From positions 1 to 8,546 of the forward strand of contig CAZAFU010000115.1 of NCBI GenBank assembly GCA_964484475.1: a DNA stretch of 8,546 nt, written 5' to 3'. How positions within the stretch are numbered: the first letter of the stretch is position 1; every line of letters begins with the position of its first letter. A model generated the notes under the pieces. The model searched no databases and was not told the DNA's origin. It saw nothing but the letters and a program-made list of their open reading frames with translations. Origin of the DNA: Parvularcula sp964484475 (GTDB lineage: Bacteria; Pseudomonadota; Alphaproteobacteria; Caulobacterales; Parvularculaceae). Position numbers and translations under genes: made by a program. Below are positions 6,217 through 8,546 of this stretch, one piece after another.

Positions 6217-6258
6217 TTGACTTCACATCGCTTCATCGGGCAGAGGGCGCGCTTTAGA
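6217..6258 (+). promoter_or_regulatory. Possible rpmJ promoter region
   Basis: TTGACT at 6217-6222 is a good -35 box, but the six bases 17 further on (GCAGAG) are a poor -10 box. TTTAGA at 6253-6258 looks more like a -10 box but is too far from TTGACT. One of them probably takes part in rpmJ transcription from this 89-base gap after xseA; I cannot decide which. Confidence 0.25.
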
Positions 6259-6278
6259 TTTCCCGCGCGAGAGAACCG

Positions 6279-6404
6279 ATGAAAGTCCGTAGTTCGATCA
6301 AGTCGCTGAAGAACCGCCACCGGGACTGCCGCGTGGTGCGCCGTAAAGGCCGCATCTACGTGATCAACAAGACCCAACGGCGTTTCAAGGCGCGTCAGGG
6401 CTGA
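6279..6404 (+). CDS. rpmJ: 50S ribosomal protein L36
   Basis: Product of 41 residues, MKVRSSIKSLKNRHRDCRVV then RRKGRIYVINKTQRRFKARQG. It is a small zinc-ribbon-like protein of the large ribosomal subunit; this is the longer type with only one Cys, which lacks the full zinc-binding set. Length and ending (RRFKARQG) match alphaproteobacterial L36 exactly. GAGAG precedes the ATG. It stands apart from the main ribosomal protein operons, as usual in this class. The TGA stop sits in the three-base loop of a perfect 7-bp hairpin (6395-6411). Confidence 0.95.
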   Translation: MKVRSSIKSLKNRHRDCRVVRRKGRIYVINKTQRRFKARQG

Positions 6405-6411
6405 GCCCTGA
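6395..6411 (+). other. Hairpin with the rpmJ stop codon as its loop
   Basis: TCAGGGC and GCCCTGA form a perfect 7-bp stem around TGA, the rpmJ stop codon. No T-run follows, so it is not a standard intrinsic terminator. It might protect the 3' end of the short rpmJ message or be a chance dyad. Confidence 0.45.
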
Positions 6412-6468
6412 TCACCTTACCGTCGGCAGTGGTTGGCCGCTTAAGTCTTTCAGGCTAGCTTTCCTTCC

Positions 6469-6942
6469 GTGCTGACCGTGTTCCTTATCGCCTTTCTGGC
6501 CGCCCAGCCCCCGGCTGAGGCGGCACGCGCCTATGGTCTCGAACGTTGTTCGGCGACTGAAGGGCCCGAAGTCGGCATCGGGATCCTCTGCGACCGCGCC
6601 CGCTCGGCCGTGGAGCAGCGGGAGCTTTCCGTAGCCCGGCAGCTCGTCGGTACGGCAGCGGCCCTTGCGCCGTCCCATCCCGGCGTCTGGATCGTCAGGG
6701 CCGAGGTCGCACGCGCGGCTCGGCAGATCGACGATGCCCGCGGTTTCTTCGAGAAGGCGGCCGAACTCGAGCCCGACAACCCGGCCATTCTCGTCGAGAT
6801 GGGCGATTTCGAAGCCAGTGAAGGCAACGTGCGGGGGGCGGCTGTCCTCTATGAGAAGGCCGCCGAGCTCGATCCCGACCTGCCAGGTCTCGCCGCTCGG
6901 CTCGATGCCCTCGCGGACGCCCCGTCCTCAAGCGAAATCTAG
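6469..6942 (+). CDS. Small exported tetratricopeptide-repeat protein
   Basis: Product of 157 residues. A short N-terminal signal peptide (1-18, MLTVFLIAFLAAQPPAEA) suggests a periplasmic location. Two Cys (C27, C41) could form a disulfide. Two TPR units follow, about 71-104 and 105-138, each ending in the typical FEKAAELEPDN or YEKAAELDPDL pattern, with conserved small residues in the first helices. TPRs form helical scaffolds for protein contacts; the partner is unknown. The GTG at 6469 is used, without a clear ribosome binding site; GTG at 6478 is an in-frame alternative. It follows rpmJ by 64 bases and may share its transcript. Its TAG stop interlocks with the stop of the convergent metallo-hydrolase gene in CTAG (6939-6942), with no terminator between them. 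Confidence 0.85.
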   Translation: MLTVFLIAFLAAQPPAEAARAYGLERCSATEGPEVGIGILCDRARSAVEQRELSVARQLVGTAAALAPSHPGVWIVRAEVARAARQIDDARGFFEKAAELEPDNPAILVEMGDFEASEGNVRGAAVLYEKAAELDPDLPGLAARLDALADAPSSSEI

Positions 6943-7823
6943 ATCGGCTCGAAACGGCCGTCGGGACCGCGGGCCACGCGCCCCTGTTCTTCGTGCTGTT
7001 GAAGATGGGCGAGGACGTTGAGGCCGGCCGCGACGCGCAGGCCCTCCGGAAGACCCTCGTAGACTTCCATGACGATCGTCTCGACCGTCTTCGGCTCACG
7101 CGAGATCGCGGAGAGAATCGCCTCATCCCGCGCGAGGCGATGCTGCCTGACGGCCCGGGTGAAGGCGGAGGGTTCTTCGATCGGGGCACCATGGGTCGGA
7201 TAGTAGATCCGGTCGTCGCGTCGCAGGAGCGTCTCGAGGCTCGCCATGTATTCGCCCATGTGCCCGTCGGGCGGCGCGACCACCGTCGTCGCCCAGCCCA
7301 TGATATGGTCGCCGGTGAACAGCGCGCCTTCCTCCGGGAGCGCGAAGCAGAGATGATTCGCGATATGCCCGGGGGTATGGACCGCCTCGATCCTGAGATC
7401 CCCGAAGTTCAGGGACTGGCCGTCCACAATATGATGGTCCGGCCGGAAGCTCCGGTCGCCTCCCTCATCGAGCGCAGGCGGGCCTTCACCCAAGGCGGTG
7501 GGGTGGGTCCCGAAGGCATAGCTCCTGGCGCCGGTCAGGTGCTTGAGCGTGCCGACCCCGCCGCAGTGGTCCCTGTGGGTATGGGTAACGAGAATGGCGG
7601 CAACGCGGCCCCCCGCCGCTTCGGCGATACGCACGCAATGGTCGTGGTCGTCGGGGCCGGGGTCGATGATCACCGCGCCTTCCGAGGTCGCAAGGAGGTA
7701 GGTCCCCGTCCCGGTATAGGTAAACGGCCCGGGATTGGGTGCGATCAGCCTTTCGATCCGGGGGGAGAGGCGCTCCACGTTTCCGGGCCGCAGGTGGTCG
7801 GCGCGGACGAAGGGGATCGTCAC
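6939..7823 (-). CDS. Metallo-beta-lactamase-fold hydrolase, LACTB2-like
   Basis: Product of 294 residues. Metal-binding motif HTHRDH (81-86), then HTPGH (149-153), FTGDH (D172) and PTHGAP (H211) give the two-zinc site of the fold. A C-terminal winged-helix-like region (about 235-285, EPKTVETIVMEVYEGLPEGL and following residues) is typical of the LACTB2 group; human LACTB2 is a mitochondrial endoribonuclease, while bacterial substrates are largely unknown. Cytoplasmic, no signal peptide. The GTG at 7823 overlaps the stop of the upstream DUF442 gene as GTGA, indicating translational coupling. The frame is open further upstream to 7982, but those residues are the out-of-frame shadow of the DUF442 gene. 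Hydrolysis of a thioester, glutathione conjugate or RNA are all possible. Confidence 0.88.
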   Translation of the reverse strand: MTIPFVRADHLRPGNVERLSPRIERLIAPNPGPFTYTGTGTYLLATSEGAVIIDPGPDDHDHCVRIAEAAGGRVAAILVTHTHRDHCGGVGTLKHLTGARSYAFGTHPTALGEGPPALDEGGDRSFRPDHHIVDGQSLNFGDLRIEAVHTPGHIANHLCFALPEEGALFTGDHIMGWATTVVAPPDGHMGEYMASLETLLRRDDRIYYPTHGAPIEEPSAFTRAVRQHRLARDEAILSAISREPKTVETIVMEVYEGLPEGLRVAAGLNVLAHLQQHEEQGRVARGPDGRFEPI

Positions 7824-8254
7824 GCCTTGTCGTCGGTCCTGGTCATCGACTGAAGGACCGGCAGGGCAGGGGAGAGATCTATGCCCGCTTCCATCGCCTC
7901 GTTCACGACTTCCTCGATCGAACGGCCGGACCTGATGGCGGCTGCCCCGGCCAGGAAGACCGCTCGCGGTCCCGCCCCGCAATAGGCGAAGACGGGTCCC
8001 GCCTCACCAAGGGAAGCGAATCGCTCCGCATCTTCCTTGCTGGGAGGGACGCCGGGGCGAACGGGAATATGAGCGAAGGCAAGGTCGTGTCGCGCCGCGG
8101 CCTTCTCGATCTCGGAGGCTTCGGGCTGGCCCGGGACCTCGCCGTCGGGACGGGCGCACACGATGGCGCTGAAGCCCGCCTCGGCGATCGCCTCCACGCC
8201 CCCGGCCTCGATCTGGCCCGAAACGGTGACGCGGTCATTGATACGGCGCTGCAT
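7820..8254 (-). CDS. DUF442 (TIGR01244-type) phosphatase/sulfurtransferase-like protein
   Basis: Product of 144 residues, cytoplasmic. It shows the family's RVTVSGQI near the N-terminus, VCARPDGEVPGQP (32-44), HIPVRPG and the loop YCGAGPR (C92 to R97), a Cys-X4-Arg loop like that of rhodaneses and cysteine phosphatases. Most relatives have CRSGTR-like loops, so GAGP is somewhat divergent. The family is called sulfurtransferase-like and, in some bacteria, is fused to a metallo-beta-lactamase-fold domain that acts on persulfides. Here the two are separate genes overlapping by GTGA, so they probably work together, though this hydrolase looks LACTB2-like rather than a persulfide dioxygenase. The ATG at 8254 has CAGGG upstream. 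It starts only 20 bases after the end of tRNA-Pro. Confidence 0.85.
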   Translation of the reverse strand: MQRRINDRVTVSGQIEAGGVEAIAEAGFSAIVCARPDGEVPGQPEASEIEKAAARHDLAFAHIPVRPGVPPSKEDAERFASLGEAGPVFAYCGAGPRAVFLAGAAAIRSGRSIEEVVNEAMEAGIDLSPALPVLQSMTRTDDKA

Positions 8255-8274
8255 GGGCGAACCCTGAGAATGAC

Positions 8275-8351
8275 TGGTCGGAGTGAGAGGATTCGAACCT
8301 CCGGCCCCTGCCTCCCGAAGACAGTGCTCTACCAGGCTGAGCTACACTCCG
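8275..8351 (-). tRNA. tRNA-Pro (anticodon CGG), with CCA encoded
   Basis: Full cloverleaf on the minus strand. The acceptor stem CGGAGTG/CACTCCG has seven pairs; the D arm is GCTC/GAGC. The anticodon stem CTGTC/GGCAG has the loop TTCGGGA, which gives anticodon CGG (complement of 8315-8317). The T arm GGAGG/CCTCT carries TTCGAAT. The discriminator is A and the 3' CCA is encoded (8275-8277). It reads the CCG proline codon, frequent in this GC-rich DNA. Confidence 0.97.
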
Positions 8352-8362
8352 ATAAGGAGCGG

Positions 8363-8391
8363 CCCATAGCGTCATGGAAGGCGCCTTGCAA
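8363..8391 (-). promoter_or_regulatory. Promoter of tRNA-Pro
   Basis: On the minus strand TTGCAA (8386-8391) and TATGGG (8363-8368) are separated by exactly 17 bases, placing the start about six bases before the mature tRNA. A GC-rich GCC follows the -10 box, as in promoters under stringent control. The same TTGCAAG start and TAYRGG -10 box, followed closely by GGCC, are used by the divergent tRNA-Gln promoter. Confidence 0.6.
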
Positions 8392-8451
8392 TCACCCAGA
8401 AGCCTCTTTCGGACGGTTTTCCTGAACCCGATTTTTTATGTCGATTTAGCG

Positions 8452-8480
8452 TTGCAAGCTTAGGCATGGCTCGGTACAGG
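8452..8480 (+). promoter_or_regulatory. Promoter of tRNA-Gln
   Basis: TTGCAA (8452-8457), 17 bases, then TACAGG (8475-8480) and a GC-rich GCCC discriminator. The expected start is near 8487, seven bases before the tRNA. A run of six T at 8432-8437 and further AT-rich sequence just upstream could act as an UP element. Confidence 0.6.
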
Positions 8481-8493
8481 GCCCTCTCCCTGT

Positions 8494-8546
<53 letters not shown>

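Noticed and set aside
6993..7853. 286-codon plus-strand frame opposite the metallo-hydrolase gene
   Set aside because: The opposite strand encodes the full metal-binding motif set and is in an operon; this frame shows no family features.
7824..7982. N-terminal extension of the metallo-hydrolase to 7982
   Set aside because: The added residues are an out-of-frame reading of the DUF442 gene, rich in Arg/Gly; the GTGA overlap gives a better start.

Overview
The window is ordinary chromosome from a GC-rich alphaproteobacterium. Evidence for this class is the UrcA-family protein, the 41-residue RpmJ with RHRDC and RRFKARQG motifs, the purD/xseA head-to-head arrangement and the DUF442 protein. The RpmJ sequence looks closer to Rhodobacterales, Caulobacterales or Parvularculales forms than to sphingomonads, but the order cannot be fixed from sequence reading alone. 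No phage, transposon, CRISPR or plasmid functions are visible.

Layout. Positions 1-361 (minus) hold rpsF and the first codons of what is probably rpsR. About 520 bases follow without a gene; they contain the rpsF leader and a 41-bp AT-rich element. Between 687 and 1665 lie two small cassettes on the plus strand. Each has a copy of the 41-bp element (34 of 41 positions identical), then a very small protein gene with a good ribosome binding site, then a strong intrinsic terminator. The first encodes an exported UrcA-family protein, the second a 34-residue hydrophobic peptide of unknown function. This pair is the least explained part of the window.

From 1686 to 3595 (minus) is a purD-tal operon (purine synthesis and a class-3 transaldolase). 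Divergent from it on the plus strand are a single-pass membrane protein with an acidic periplasmic linker and xseA, the large subunit of exonuclease VII. Then come rpmJ (50S L36) and a small exported TPR protein. The stop codon of the TPR gene interlocks with that of a convergent metallo-beta-lactamase-fold gene in a shared CTAG.

The minus strand from 8351 down to 6939 appears to be one unit: tRNA-Pro(CGG), 20 bases, a DUF442 (rhodanese/phosphatase-like) gene, then the metallo-hydrolase gene overlapping it by GTGA. Divergent from tRNA-Pro is tRNA-Gln(TTG), cut by the window end. The two tRNA promoters share TTGCAAG, a 17-bp spacer and a TA(C/T)(A/G)GG -10 box followed closely by GGCC.
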